Shown here piece by piece: positions 51,811 to 60,314 of a DNA stretch of 64,000 bases; positions within the stretch are counted from its first letter, which is position 1; the number at the start of each line of letters is the position of its first letter. This DNA is from Arthrobacter ramosus (GTDB taxonomy: Bacteria > Actinomycetota > Actinomycetes > Actinomycetales > Micrococcaceae): NCBI RefSeq assembly GCF_039535095.1, contig NZ_BAAAWN010000001.1, forward strand, positions 496,001 through 560,000, in the 5' to 3' direction. The translations under genes and the position numbers were made by a program. Below the pieces are notes generated by a model. That model ran no database searches, was not told where the DNA came from, and was given only the letters and a program-made list of their open reading frames with translations.

Positions 51811-52115
51811 CCACCCCAGCCAACGAATCCCACGAAACTCCCTGGAGCCTCTGGGAAGTCTTCGTCCGCTCCAGCCGCGGCTTGTCCCACGTCCACGCAG
51901 GGTCCTTGCACGCTCCTGACGCGGCAATGGCGCTGCGCAACGCCCGAGACCTGTACACGCGCCGCAACGAAGGCGTGTCCATCTGGGTGGTTCCGGCCGA
52001 TGCAATTTCCTCGAGCGACCCGGATTCCAAGGGTTCCTTCTTCGAGTCTCCGCAGGGCAAGGACTACCGCCACGCGACGTATTACACCAAGAGCGAAGGC
52101 GTGAAGCACCTGTGA
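51807..52115 (+). CDS. paaB: Phenylacetyl-CoA epoxidase subunit PaaB
   Basis: This 102-residue small subunit of the epoxidase complex contains '[20 protein letters not shown]' and '[20 protein letters not shown]', the conserved PaaB core. It bridges PaaAC dimers in the complex. Overlaps paaA by ATGA and paaC by GTGA. Confidence 0.95.
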   Translation: MTTPANESHETPWSLWEVFVRSSRGLSHVHAGSLHAPDAAMALRNARDLYTRRNEGVSIWVVPADAISSSDPDSKGSFFESPQGKDYRHATYYTKSEGVKHL

Positions 52116-53050
52116 GCACGCCAGAAACAAGCAACCCGGACTTCGCCATCGAGGGCCACGGCGACATCTCCGTCGGCGTCAGGGGAGCGGGTGCCTCTGG
52201 AGACGGTTCCGCAAGCGCCACCCGCATCACCCCCGGGAACGCCCTGCGTCCGGAAGACATCGCCCTCGAGATCCGCAAGGGACAAGTCAAACCCACAAAA
52301 GACGTCGCGGAATACGCTTTGCGCATCGGCGACGACGGCCTGATCCTGGCCCAGCGCCTGGGTCACTGGATTTCCCGCGCCCCCGAGCTTGAGGAAGACG
52401 TCGCCCTGGGCAACATCGCGCTCGACCAGCTCGGCCACGCCCGTTCCTTCCTCACCTACGCCGGTGCGGCATGGGACAAGTCCGAGGACGATCTGGCGTA
52501 CTTCCGCCGGGAGCACGAGTTCCGTTCCGCCCACCTTTTCGAGCAGCCGAACGGTGACTTCGCCGTCACCATCGCCCGGCAGTTCATCGTGAGCTACTAC
52601 CAGTTCGAGCTCTACAAGCGGCTGACCGGATCCACGGATGCCACCATCGCGGCCATCGCGGCGAAGGCCCTCAAAGAGGTCGACTACCACCGCGATCACA
52701 GCGCCCAATGGGTCCTCAGGCTTGCCGGCGGCACGGAAGAGTCCCGCCGTCGTATCGTCCAGGCTTTCAGGCTCGTCTGGCCGTACGTCGAAGAGCTCTT
52801 CGAAGACGACGAGCTCACGGCCCGCCTCGCGGAAAGCGGAGCAGGCGTGCAGCCCTCCAGCCTCCGCGCGGACTTCGACCAGCTCACGGGCGAGATCCTG
52901 AGCGAGGCCGGCCTCGATGAGGAACTCAATCTCGAACGTATCCCGCAATCCTTGGGTGGCGGCCGCCAGGGCAAGCATTCCGAGCACTTGGGTTACCTGC
53001 TCGCAGAGATGCAGGTGCTTGCCCGCGAACATCCCGGTGCAAGCTGGTGA
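52112..53050 (+). CDS. paaC: Phenylacetyl-CoA epoxidase structural subunit PaaC
   Basis: This 312-residue ferritin-like subunit pairs with PaaA but lacks iron. It has an N-terminal extension (about 1-60) before the PaaC core 'VAEYALRIGDDGLILAQRLG', followed by 'DIALGNIALDQLGHARSFLT'-type helices and 'DYHRDHSAQWVLRLAGGTEE'. GTG start overlapping the paaB stop. Confidence 0.95.
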   Translation: MSTPETSNPDFAIEGHGDISVGVRGAGASGDGSASATRITPGNALRPEDIALEIRKGQVKPTKDVAEYALRIGDDGLILAQRLGHWISRAPELEEDVALGNIALDQLGHARSFLTYAGAAWDKSEDDLAYFRREHEFRSAHLFEQPNGDFAVTIARQFIVSYYQFELYKRLTGSTDATIAAIAAKALKEVDYHRDHSAQWVLRLAGGTEESRRRIVQAFRLVWPYVEELFEDDELTARLAESGAGVQPSSLRADFDQLTGEILSEAGLDEELNLERIPQSLGGGRQGKHSEHLGYLLAEMQVLAREHPGASW

Positions 53051-53601
53051 CCGTGGTGGACATGTTCCTTCAAGAGACACCAACCCAGACCAAGCAAACC
53101 GCCGAGCAAAAGGCTTGGGGGATTGCGGCCACGGTCTGCGATCCGGAGATTCCCGTTCTCACCATTGAGGATCTGGGGATCCTCCGTAACGTCCAACTGT
53201 TCGACGACGACGGGCTGGTCCCCGCGGTCCAGGTCACCATTACGCCGACCTACTCGGGCTGCCCCGCGATGGACGCCATCCGCGACGACCTCAAGACCGC
53301 GTTCCACAAAGAGGGCTACCCGAGCGTCTATGTCGAGCTCGTCCTGGCTCCGGCCTGGACCACGGACTGGATGACCGAGCACGGCAAGGCCAAGCTGCAG
53401 GAATACGGCATCGCACCTCCAAACGGCAGGGCAGCCGCCGGCGGCCACGCCGGCAAAGTCCGCCTCAACCTCGCCGTGAAATGCCCCCAGTGTTCTTCGC
53501 TGAACACCAAGGAACTCACCCGCTTTGGTTCCACGTCGTGCAAGGCGCTCTTCGTCTGCCAGGACTGCAAGGAACCGTTCGACTACTTCAAAGTCCTGTA
53601 A
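53047..53601 (+). CDS. paaD: Phenylacetyl-CoA epoxidase accessory protein PaaD
   Basis: This 184-residue protein has an N-terminal MIP18/DUF59 domain ('AATVCDPEIPVLTIEDLGIL', 'ITPTYSGCPAMDAI') and a C-terminal zinc-ribbon-like region with four Cys residues (CPQC and CQDC, plus one in TSCKAL). PaaD is thought to help iron-cluster assembly in PaaE. GTG start overlaps the paaC stop; a GTG two codons later is an alternative. Confidence 0.95.
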   Translation: MTVVDMFLQETPTQTKQTAEQKAWGIAATVCDPEIPVLTIEDLGILRNVQLFDDDGLVPAVQVTITPTYSGCPAMDAIRDDLKTAFHKEGYPSVYVELVLAPAWTTDWMTEHGKAKLQEYGIAPPNGRAAAGGHAGKVRLNLAVKCPQCSSLNTKELTRFGSTSCKALFVCQDCKEPFDYFKVL

Positions 53602-53611
53602 GGAATCCGAC

Positions 53612-54847
53612 ATGCCCGTTGTCCGCCAGACCGCAGCCGAACAAGCGCAGGCCACCGGCCGCCGTCGTGCGTCTTTTCATTCCCTCAGTGTTTCGGAAGT
53701 CCGCCGCCTGACTGAGGACGCCATCGAGGTGACGTTCATTGTTCCGGCGGAGCTCGCCGGCCAGTATGACTACCTTCCCGGCCAGTACGTAGCCCTGCGA
53801 ACCACACTTCCGGATGAGAGCGGGGAGCCGCACGAGGTCCGCCGCAGCTACTCCATCTGCGCAGAGCCGCGCAGCTTCGCCGACGGCAGCAGCGAGATCC
53901 GCGTGGCCATCAAGAAGGACCTGGGCGGCATCTTCTCCACGTGGGCGAATGCGGAACTCAAGGCCGGCGACACGCTGGACGTCATGAGCCCCATGGGCGC
54001 GTTCATTTCCAAGCATGGCAAGGACGGCAAGACCGTCCAGCAGAACGTCATGAACTCCATGAACAATCCGCAGGAGATGGCCAGCGAACTCTCGGACGCC
54101 GGTTCCTTCGTGGCCATTGCCGCCGGCTCGGGCATCACCCCGGTGATCGCGATCGCCCGCACCCTGCTGGCCGCGAACCCGGAAACGCGCTTCGACCTGA
54201 TCTACGCCAACAAGGCCGCCATGGACGTCATGTTCCTCGAGGAATTGGCCGACCTGAAGGACAAGTACCCCTCGCGCCTGGCGCTGCACCATGTGTTGTC
54301 GCGCGAGCAGCGCATCGCGCCGCTGATGACGGGACGCATCGACGCCGAGAAGCTGCAACAGCTGCTGGGCACCGCCATCCACGCGCAGGACGTGGACGAA
54401 TGGTTCCTGTGCGGTCCGTTCGAGCTGGTCCAGCTGTGCCGGGATACCCTCGCTGCCCGTGGCGTTGAGCCCGAGCACGTCCGCTTTGAGCTCTTCACCA
54501 CCGGCCGCCCGGACCGCCCCGAGGGCAACGCCGGCCGGCCCGTTGTGGAGGACGAGTCGAAGGACACGTTCAAGATCACCTTCAAGCTGGATGGTTTGAC
54601 TGGCGATGTCGCCAGCCCCACCCACGCGCGGGAATCAATCCTCAACGCGGCTTTGCGTGTCCGCCCGGATGTTCCGTTCGCGTGCGCCGGTGGCGTGTGC
54701 GGCACGTGCCGCGCCAAACTGGTCTCGGGGACGGTCAGCATGGACGAGAACTACGCCTTGGAGCAGGATGAGTTGGACAAGGGCTACGTGCTGACGTGCC
54801 AGTCCCACCCCACAAGTGAATCCGTCACGGTCGATTTCGACGTCTAA
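53612..54847 (+). CDS. paaE: Phenylacetyl-CoA epoxidase reductase PaaE
   Basis: This 411-residue flavin/iron-sulfur reductase delivers NADPH electrons to PaaA. It has an N-terminal FAD domain ('QYDYLPGQYVALRTTLPDES' and 'RRSYSICAEPRS'), an NADPH domain ('IAAGSGITPVIAIARTLLAA' and 'WFLCGPFELVQLC'), and a C-terminal plant-type 2Fe-2S ferredoxin with CAGGVCGTC and a distal Cys in TCQSHP. 10 bp after paaD with AAGGAA upstream. Confidence 0.96.
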   Translation: MPVVRQTAAEQAQATGRRRASFHSLSVSEVRRLTEDAIEVTFIVPAELAGQYDYLPGQYVALRTTLPDESGEPHEVRRSYSICAEPRSFADGSSEIRVAIKKDLGGIFSTWANAELKAGDTLDVMSPMGAFISKHGKDGKTVQQNVMNSMNNPQEMASELSDAGSFVAIAAGSGITPVIAIARTLLAANPETRFDLIYANKAAMDVMFLEELADLKDKYPSRLALHHVLSREQRIAPLMTGRIDAEKLQQLLGTAIHAQDVDEWFLCGPFELVQLCRDTLAARGVEPEHVRFELFTTGRPDRPEGNAGRPVVEDESKDTFKITFKLDGLTGDVASPTHARESILNAALRVRPDVPFACAGGVCGTCRAKLVSGTVSMDENYALEQDELDKGYVLTCQSHPTSESVTVDFDV

Positions 54848-54858
54848 GGAATATACGA

Positions 54859-55638
54859 ATGATCGAGCTCTCCATCGCCAACGGCATCGCCGAAATTGTC
54901 CTCAATGCCCCGGAAAAGCTGAACTCGCTTGATGAGGCAGCGCTTGCGGAACTGGATAAAGCGTACGACGACGCCGCTGCCGCCGCCTCCCGCGGGATGG
55001 TGCGGGCGCTGCTCCTGCGCGGAGAGGGCCGCGCCTTTTGCGCGGGACGCGACATTGCCGGTGTGACGCCGGAGAGCGACGACGCGAAGGCGTATTTGAA
55101 CGGGCTCGTTGAGCCACTGCTCAAGAAGATGGCAGCATTCCCCGCCCCGACGTTCGCGGCAGCGCACGGCGCGTGCCTCGGCGTCGGGCTCGGCCTCTTG
55201 CTCGCCACGGACGTGGTGTACGTGGCGGAGAACGCCAAGTTCGGGTCACCGTTCGCCAAGCTGGGCGCCACCTTGGACTCGGGCGGGCACTGGTACTTCA
55301 CGGAGCGACTGGGCATGCACCGGACCTTGGACCTCATCTACACCGCGGACCTGATCAGCGGCGCCGAGGCTGTGGCGCAGGGAATGTTCAGCCGGGTCAT
55401 GCCGGACGACGCCCTGCTGGAGGCCACCCGGATCATCGTTGAGCGAGTGGCGGCTGGTGCGACCGGTGCGTTCACGGCAAGCAAGGAGCTCGTGGCCCAT
55501 ATCCGCGATCGGCGCCTTGGTTTGTGGGCCGCCATGTCCGAAGAGAACGACGAGCAGGCCCGGCTGTGCAAGACCGACGACTACGCCGAAGGTTTCCGGG
55601 CGTTCCAGGAGAAGCGGGCACCGGTCTTCAAGGGGTAG
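54859..55638 (+). CDS. paaG: Enoyl-CoA hydratase/isomerase of the paa operon
   Basis: This 259-residue crotonase-family enzyme acts on a CoA-linked pathway intermediate, probably isomerising the ring epoxide to oxepin-CoA (PaaG) or hydrating a beta-oxidation intermediate (PaaF); the two are hard to separate by eye. It has 'LNAPEKLNSLDEAALAELDK', the oxyanion-hole segments 'GRAFCAGRDIAGV' and 'AAHGACLGVGLGLLLATD', and the catalytic region 'GATLDSGGHWYFTERLG'. It follows paaE by 11 bp. Its last 67 bp recur at 59463-59529. Confidence 0.85.
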   Translation: MIELSIANGIAEIVLNAPEKLNSLDEAALAELDKAYDDAAAAASRGMVRALLLRGEGRAFCAGRDIAGVTPESDDAKAYLNGLVEPLLKKMAAFPAPTFAAAHGACLGVGLGLLLATDVVYVAENAKFGSPFAKLGATLDSGGHWYFTERLGMHRTLDLIYTADLISGAEAVAQGMFSRVMPDDALLEATRIIVERVAAGATGAFTASKELVAHIRDRRLGLWAAMSEENDEQARLCKTDDYAEGFRAFQEKRAPVFKG

Positions 55639-55706
55639 TGCGTCCCGGGGGTACTCGCCCAAATTCCAGCCGCGGATAACCTGGTCGGTTGATCTTGTCA
55701 GGGCAA

Positions 55707-55739
55707 CGTCCCATACCTAGACTCTCTAGGTATGGGACG
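55707..55739. promoter_or_regulatory. Perfect 33-bp palindrome overlapping the PadR start codon
   Basis: Fifteen-base arms (CGTCCCATACCTAGA and its exact complement) flank CTC. The right arm contains the ATG of the PadR gene (55732). The ATACC/GGTAT half-sites fit a PadR-type operator. A repressor bound here would cover the start codon, consistent with autorepression of a leaderless or very short-leader transcript. Confidence 0.8.
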
Positions 55740-56055
55740 AAGTTCAGTGAACGGACAGCTTGACCTTTTGCTGCTTGGCTCGCTCGGTGCGGGCGAGGCA
55801 CACGGCTACGCGCTCATCGCGCGCATTCACGAGCGCAGCGGAGCGCGGCTCGAGCTTCAGGAGGGCTCGGTCTACCCCGCGTTGCACAAGCTCGAGGCGG
55901 CGGGGTGTGTCTCGAGTCGTTGGGCGGACGACGCCGGCGGCCGCCGAAGAGTCTATGCGATCACCGGCGCCGGGCACGCCGAGCTTGCCCGCATGGTGGA
56001 GGAATGGAAAGGCTTCTCGGCGGCGGTGCAGGGCGTTCTTGGGGCGGCGTCGTGA
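55732..56055 (+). CDS. PadR-family transcriptional regulator
   Basis: This 107-residue winged-helix repressor has a PadR N-terminal domain ('LLLGSLGAGEAHGYALIARI', 'GSVYPALHKLEAAGCVSS') and a short C-terminal helix (subfamily 1 length). The ATG is inside a 33-bp palindrome, and no ribosome-binding site fits upstream of it, so initiation may be leaderless. It overlaps the next gene by GTGA. The PadR-membrane protein pair is a common sensory unit. Confidence 0.92.
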   Translation: MGRSSVNGQLDLLLLGSLGAGEAHGYALIARIHERSGARLELQEGSVYPALHKLEAAGCVSSRWADDAGGRRRVYAITGAGHAELARMVEEWKGFSAAVQGVLGAAS

Positions 56056-56834
56056 ACGCGGGGAGCGGCGCCGGGGCCGAAGAGGGGCCCATCGATGCAT
56101 ACCTCGACGAACTCTTCGTGGCCGCCCGTGACGGCGATCCCGCTGCCGCGCGCAGGCTCCTCGCTGAGACCGAGGCGCATCTGCGCGAATGCGCCGCCCG
56201 GCTTCGCGGGCAGGGCCTGGACCCGGAGGACGCCGAGCGCGAGGCCGTCCGTCGCTTCGGACCGGTCGGCACCGTGACGCCGGTCCTGCGCCCGGCCCTT
56301 CGAGACGTCGCCCGGCTGCCGTTGCGCGCGTTCTTGCGCCCCTTGGTCGGTCTTGCGGCTGTTGGCGCGATCGCCGTCGGCGTGAGCGGCGCCATATCGG
56401 AGCTGTTCGGCCGGATCTGGGGCGCGGGCTTCGTGGCCGGCGATCTCCCTGGCGTCGCCTACACGGCCGCCAGGTGCGCGGTCCTTCAGGCACCTTATGC
56501 TGGCCTCGACTGTGCCCAGGCCGCCGCCGAGCACCACTGGGGCGAGGTCGTCGAATACCGTGTGGTCTTTGGTGTGCTGGGCCTTGTCCTTCTGCTCGTG
56601 TGGCGGCTCCTGCCTCGTGAAGCCCGGCTTCCGGTGGGGCTCGCGCCGTCGCTCGCAGCCGCGGCTTTCCTGCTCGCCGCCGCGGCGACCGGCGTCCAGG
56701 CGCTCAACGCCGCCGTCCAAGGCTGGCAGGGCACGGGGGCATGGCTGAGCGCCGTCGTCGTAGCCTTGCCGCTCGCCGTCGTGTTCGCGGTAGCCGCCCT
56801 GCGCAGGATGCGGATGAAGCCCACGGGTTCATAA
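56052..56834 (+). CDS. PadR-associated membrane protein (HAAS/permease-prefix type)
   Basis: This 260-residue protein has an N-terminal cytoplasmic helical domain ('IDAYLDELFVAARDGDPAAA', 'LLAETEAHLRECAARLRGQG', 'DPEDAEREAVRRFG', about 12-75) of the kind found next to PadR genes. Four to five membrane helices follow, ending in a basic tail. It probably works with or is regulated by PadR. The function is unknown. GTG start coupled to the padR stop. Confidence 0.8.
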   Translation: MNAGSGAGAEEGPIDAYLDELFVAARDGDPAAARRLLAETEAHLRECAARLRGQGLDPEDAEREAVRRFGPVGTVTPVLRPALRDVARLPLRAFLRPLVGLAAVGAIAVGVSGAISELFGRIWGAGFVAGDLPGVAYTAARCAVLQAPYAGLDCAQAAAEHHWGEVVEYRVVFGVLGLVLLLVWRLLPREARLPVGLAPSLAAAAFLLAAAATGVQALNAAVQGWQGTGAWLSAVVVALPLAVVFAVAALRRMRMKPTGS

Positions 56835-56849
56835 GTCCGCACGGCGGCG

Positions 56850-57065
56850 GTGGATACCATCGAGCCGGGGGTAGGGATCGAGTGCGCTACCTTTCTGTAC
56901 GGTTTCCCCGAGGCACTCTTCCGGGCCGGCGGGTGGAGGAACGCAGTAGTGGTCCGGCCCGGGCAACCCGCAGCAAACTTCGGCCGGTTAACGGGGACCC
57001 CGGAAGCCAAGGGCGCCGGTCAGCAGGCCAATCTCCGCACCTATCTGGTAGCCGCCACCCTTTGA
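56850..57065 (+). CDS. Possible 71-residue remnant or small protein, unrecognised
   Basis: An open frame in phase with the preceding gene's stop gives a 71-residue product with mixed composition (CATFLYGFPEALFRAGGW, then NAVVVRPGQPAANFG). There is no ribosome-binding site. I do not recognise it; it could be the tail of a decayed gene. It sits between the membrane protein gene and the DUF222 gene. Confidence 0.22.
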   Translation: MDTIEPGVGIECATFLYGFPEALFRAGGWRNAVVVRPGQPAANFGRLTGTPEAKGAGQQANLRTYLVAATL

Positions 57066-57082
57066 GGACGCAGCCGAGCGAT

Positions 57083-58579
57083 TCAAGCGGCCTGGAGTTC
57101 GGTGAGATGGGCGTATTTCAACGCCTTGGCTTGATGGCGTAGTCGCCGCCTGTGGTGTCTGGAAAGTGGCGGCGCGGTATCGGGCGGGTCCGTGCCTTGT
57201 ATCCCGGCTCCTGGTAGCGGTGGGGCTGTTGATCGGTAGGTATGGCCGGTGGGGGTGCGGATGTCGAGGACGTGCCGCTTCCCGGGGCTTGTTCTCGCCG
57301 TGCTGGTTCGTGCTGTCCAGCCGGGGAGTTCTTTGGTGTGGTTGCAGGCCTCGCACAACCCTGCCCCGTTGGCCAGGCTCGTGGTGCCGCCGTCATGCCA
57401 GGGAACGACATGGTCGAAATGCCTGATCGGTGCGTCACAGTAGGGTGTTCGGCAGGTGTCGTCGCGGGCCTGGATGAAGCGCCGCAAACCTGCCGGGAAA
57501 AGCCGCGCCCTCGAATCGGCGCCGACCAGCTCCCCGGTCCCGGGAGCGGTGAAGAGACGACGGAGCCAGAGCTTCAAATCTCCGCACTGCCCGGGCTGGC
57601 CGGGCGCGCCGTGCTCGTTCCCGACCTGGCCGGCTTCGGTTTGGTCTTGGTTCCCGGCGAGCATTGCCCTTGCCCAGGCGGCGGGCACGATGCCGTAGCC
57701 GGGGAGGCGTGCCGGTTCGGCATCGCCCTGGAACAGGGTGCGGTCGGTCATGACGAGCTGGACTTCCACGCCGCTGATGCCTGCGGGGGTGCCGGTGGTG
57801 CGTTCGACGAGGGTGTCGGCCATGATCTGGCCCCGGCTGCGGGTCTCTCCGGAGGAGCGGAGGGCGTCGGCGTGCCGGGACAGGGCCGCGTGCACGGCCA
57901 CGCCCTGGGCGACCGGAAGCAGGGCGGTCAGGTAGGTCATGGTGTCCGGTGCCGGGCGGAGGCTGACGTGCCGTTCGGTGGCGGCGTGGCTGGCGCGCTG
58001 GGTGACGGAGCGGGGGTCCCGCGGGTAGGCCGCGGTCCGGGCCGCGGCGATGATCGCTTTGTCTCCGGCGCCGTCGAAGACTCCCGTGTCAGCGGCGAGT
58101 TCCTCGTCCACGGCGCAGCGGTCCTCGGCGCTCAGGCAGGCTGTTTCCTTCACCAGCAGGGTCGCGCGCCATTCGTTCAGCCGTCCTGTGTCGAGGGCGG
58201 CGAGGGTGTGCGGCATTTCGGTCACGAGGGCCTTCGCGAGTCCGTGGAGCCGGGACCCGCGGGCCGGGGACTCCCGCCGGGCCAAAGCCACCTGTGCGGC
58301 GACGCCGCGTCCCTGCTCCTCGGCCGGTACACCGGCCGCCGCGTCGGCGCTGCGCTGGGCGGCATCGAACGCGACGGCGATCCGGGCTTGCGCGGCCGCG
58401 GCCGCGGACTTCAGATCCTCCAGCCCACGCAACTGGTCGATCAGCAAAGCACAGTCGGGCAGTCTGCCCTCGGCCGGTACCCCGCCGTCGGTTAGCCGGG
58501 AAGTGCCGGACGCTGGCCGAATCGAGTTCACGGCAGCGATCAGATCCTGCACTGCCGGGGTTCTCTGAATGCCGTCCAT
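57083..58579 (-). CDS. DUF222 / HNH endonuclease (13E12-repeat family)
   Basis: This 498-residue protein has an N-terminal DUF222 region (about 1-330, helical, with '[20 protein letters not shown]'-like segments) and a C-terminal HNH domain: '[20 protein letters not shown]', then '[20 protein letters not shown]' and [10 protein letters not shown], with paired Cys and the His-Asp-His motif. The family is abundant in actinobacteria and often multicopy. Its role is unclear and may be mobile. The ATG of MDGIQRT is chosen over a TTG two codons earlier. Confidence 0.88.
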   Translation of the reverse strand: MDGIQRTPAVQDLIAAVNSIRPASGTSRLTDGGVPAEGRLPDCALLIDQLRGLEDLKSAAAAAQARIAVAFDAAQRSADAAAGVPAEEQGRGVAAQVALARRESPARGSRLHGLAKALVTEMPHTLAALDTGRLNEWRATLLVKETACLSAEDRCAVDEELAADTGVFDGAGDKAIIAAARTAAYPRDPRSVTQRASHAATERHVSLRPAPDTMTYLTALLPVAQGVAVHAALSRHADALRSSGETRSRGQIMADTLVERTTGTPAGISGVEVQLVMTDRTLFQGDAEPARLPGYGIVPAAWARAMLAGNQDQTEAGQVGNEHGAPGQPGQCGDLKLWLRRLFTAPGTGELVGADSRARLFPAGLRRFIQARDDTCRTPYCDAPIRHFDHVVPWHDGGTTSLANGAGLCEACNHTKELPGWTARTSTARTSPGKRHVLDIRTPTGHTYRSTAPPLPGAGIQGTDPPDTAPPLSRHHRRRLRHQAKALKYAHLTELQAA

Positions 58580-58696
58580 AACCAAAGCATTTCAGAGGGG
58601 TACGACAATAATGGGTCGAAGAACAACCTTCCGCCGAAAAGCAAGAAAATTGGTAGAACTCTTCGGGACAGCTGATGTACGGCGTTGTGAATGGAA

Positions 58697-58711
58697 CCCC
58701 CTCAGAGGGGG
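58697..58711. repeat. Short perfect palindrome in the gap between the HNH and CDF genes
   Basis: CCCCCTC-A-GAGGGGG forms a 15-bp perfect dyad in the 217-bp divergent gap. It may be part of a regulatory site or a small stem-loop in the CDF leader. Nothing else in the gap is recognisable. Confidence 0.4.
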
Positions 58712-58796
58712 ATCCGGGGGCGATACTGCGCGCCTCGATGGGCCACAGCCTGGCACTCCGAGCGTGCCGGCAGTCCCTCATCGATACCCTGAAGGG

Positions 58797-59438
58797 GTGA
58801 CTCGTACTCGTCGGCTGAGCGTCGTCCTGATTCTGAACCTGGCACTGGTGGCCGGGTTGCTTGTTGTGGGAATCTCGGCGAACTCGCTTGGCGTGCTCGC
58901 AGAAGGCGCTGACTACCTGGCCGATGCTGCCGCCATCGGGGTGTCCTTGTTGGCTGTCCGGGTGTCCAAGCTGGCGCCGACCCCTCAGCGTCCGCAGGGA
59001 TATCCCATGGCCACCACGTGGGCCGCAGGGGTCAACGCCGGCTGGCTGCTCGTCTTGAGCGTCGCAATTCTGGTGGGCGCGGCCGGACGACTCCTCACAG
59101 GGACTAGTGAGGTTCACGGGCTGCCGGTCCTCATCGTCAGCGGGATTGCGGCCGTGGTGATGTTCGTGGGCGCCCTTATCCTCGGCGATGACGACGACAA
59201 CAAAGCCGGCGGCGACCTGAACATGCGCGCCGTCCTGCTTGATACCGCCGGCGATGCCGCGGCTGCGGCCGGGGTCGCAGTGGCCGGTGCCGCTATCTAC
59301 GTGACGCAGGGCCTTTACTGGCTCGATCCAGTCGTCGCGGCCATCATTGCCGTTGTGGTGGGATATCACGCGGTCCGCTTGCTCATCGAGATCTTCCAGA
59401 CCCTGCGGGTACATCGACGCAGCACCTCGCGGCCGTGA
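58797..59438 (+). CDS. Cation diffusion facilitator-like membrane protein (short form)
   Basis: This 213-residue product has about five to six membrane helices. It has two CDF-type metal motifs: 'NSLGVLAEGADYLADAAAIG' (Asp...Asp on helix II) and 'MRAVLLDTAGDAAAAAGVAV' (Asp...Asp on helix V, where His-Asp is common). An Asp-rich loop (GDDDDNK) separates the halves. The usual C-terminal cytoplasmic domain is missing. GTG start is the best estimate, since the upstream frame is not protein-like, but the site is weak. It exports a divalent metal if active. Confidence 0.75.
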   Translation: MTRTRRLSVVLILNLALVAGLLVVGISANSLGVLAEGADYLADAAAIGVSLLAVRVSKLAPTPQRPQGYPMATTWAAGVNAGWLLVLSVAILVGAAGRLLTGTSEVHGLPVLIVSGIAAVVMFVGALILGDDDDNKAGGDLNMRAVLLDTAGDAAAAAGVAVAGAAIYVTQGLYWLDPVVAAIIAVVVGYHAVRLLIEIFQTLRVHRRSTSRP

Positions 59439-59439
59439 G

Positions 59440-59529
59440 CGTCCCAGGGTCCGGCTCCGCGAGACCGAGGACTACGCCGAAGGTTTCCGGGCGTTCCAGG
59501 AGAAGCGGGCGCCGGTCCTCAAGGGGTAG
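59440..59529 (+). pseudogene. 3'-end remnant of an enoyl-CoA hydratase gene
   Basis: Positions 59463-59529 match the final 67 bp of the paa hydratase (55572-55638) at 64 of 67 bases, including the TAG. The shared peptide is 'DYAEGFRAFQEKRAPV' then L/F-KG. Weaker similarity continues upstream (VRLRETE against ARLCKTD). No start or hydratase body precedes it. It directly follows the CDF stop. It is either a truncated paralogue or the duplicated end left by an integration event. Confidence 0.85.
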
Positions 59530-59564
59530 CAGGCTCCCTGCCGGAAGCCCTCGTCTGCTGAAAT

Positions 59565-59620
59565 CGTGGGTGAGGTTCCACTGCTGCGTTCTGGAACCTA
59601 GCGCTGGGCCCGCACCCACG
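59565..59620. terminator. Nested hairpins after the hydratase remnant
   Basis: AGGTTCCA (59573-59580) pairs with TGGAACCT (59592-59599). Outside it CGTGGGTG (59565-59572) pairs with CACCCACG (59613-59620) with a small bulge. It lies between convergent genes and is probably a bidirectional transcription stop. Confidence 0.6.
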
Positions 59621-59660
59621 AACCGACGGTGACAAAAAGTCCCACTGCCGGGCAGGTCCC

Positions 59661-60176
59661 TTAGTCGGCCGGCCGGGATGTGGCGGAGGGCTGTTGATTT
59701 CGTGCCCGGTGGAGCCGGTATTCGCGGGCGGTGATCCAGACGATGAAGATGTCGAAGGCTGTCAGGAGGACAAGGCCCCAGGAGAAGGCGACGGCGATCC
59801 GGTAGCCCTGGTAAAGGATGAAGACAAGCAGGAACGCGATCATCCACGGGTAGGCCCAGAGCTTGTCCTTCAGGACGGCCCAGACCAGGACGATTTTCAC
59901 CAAGCCGTGCAGGAGTAGGTAGATCGCGCCGAACAGCGTCGCCGAACCTGAGAGGTTGGAGCTCAGATGCACCAAGCTGTTCGCCAGGAAGTCGTGCGGA
60001 TCCTGGGCGAGCTCGTGCTGGGTGAGGAACCGGACCAGATCTCCGATTTGTTGGGGCGTCACCACCAAAAGGAGCACGCCGCCGATCAGTTCTAGAACAC
60101 CGTCGAGGCCTTTCAGGACGAGGCTCACTCGAAATGTCCGGTCGAGCAGGGTTGTTCCAGCCGGTTTCGTTCTCAT
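59661..60176 (-). CDS. DUF2127 membrane protein
   Basis: This 171-residue integral membrane protein has four hydrophobic segments: 'VLKGLDGVLELIGGVLLLVV', 'GSATLFGAIYLLLHGLVKIV', 'WAYPWMIAFLLVFILYQGY' and 'VAFSWGLVLLTAFDIFIVWI', with the 'LLHGLVKI' region characteristic of DUF2127. Function unknown. Start at MRTKPAG with GAAGGGAAG upstream. Divergent from the ABC exporter operon. Confidence 0.85.
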   Translation of the reverse strand: MRTKPAGTTLLDRTFRVSLVLKGLDGVLELIGGVLLLVVTPQQIGDLVRFLTQHELAQDPHDFLANSLVHLSSNLSGSATLFGAIYLLLHGLVKIVLVWAVLKDKLWAYPWMIAFLLVFILYQGYRIAVAFSWGLVLLTAFDIFIVWITAREYRLHRARNQQPSATSRPAD

Positions 60177-60275
60177 GGCACTTCCCTTCGGTACCTCAAG
60201 ATACATTCTTTCTTATGTGGACACTGCGGGACCTCATTGCGCGGGACCGTCCATTCCCCGAAAGGAACTATTTCC

Positions 60276-60314
60276 ATGAATCGCACGGAAGCAGACCATG
60301 CCCCTCTCCTCTGA
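60276..60314 (+). CDS. Possible 12-residue leader peptide overlapping the ABC ATPase start
   Basis: ATG at 60276 with AAGGA upstream opens a 12-codon frame (MNRTEADHAPLL, stop TGA at 60312). It overlaps the ATPase start (60298) in another frame. Short leaders of this sort can control translation of antibiotic exporters. It is equally possible that it is chance. Confidence 0.35.
   Translation: MNRTEADHAPLL

Noticed and set aside
57083..58579. Prophage or intein marker from the HNH domain
   Set aside because: DUF222-HNH genes are common, stand-alone and multicopy in actinobacteria; no other phage gene is nearby.
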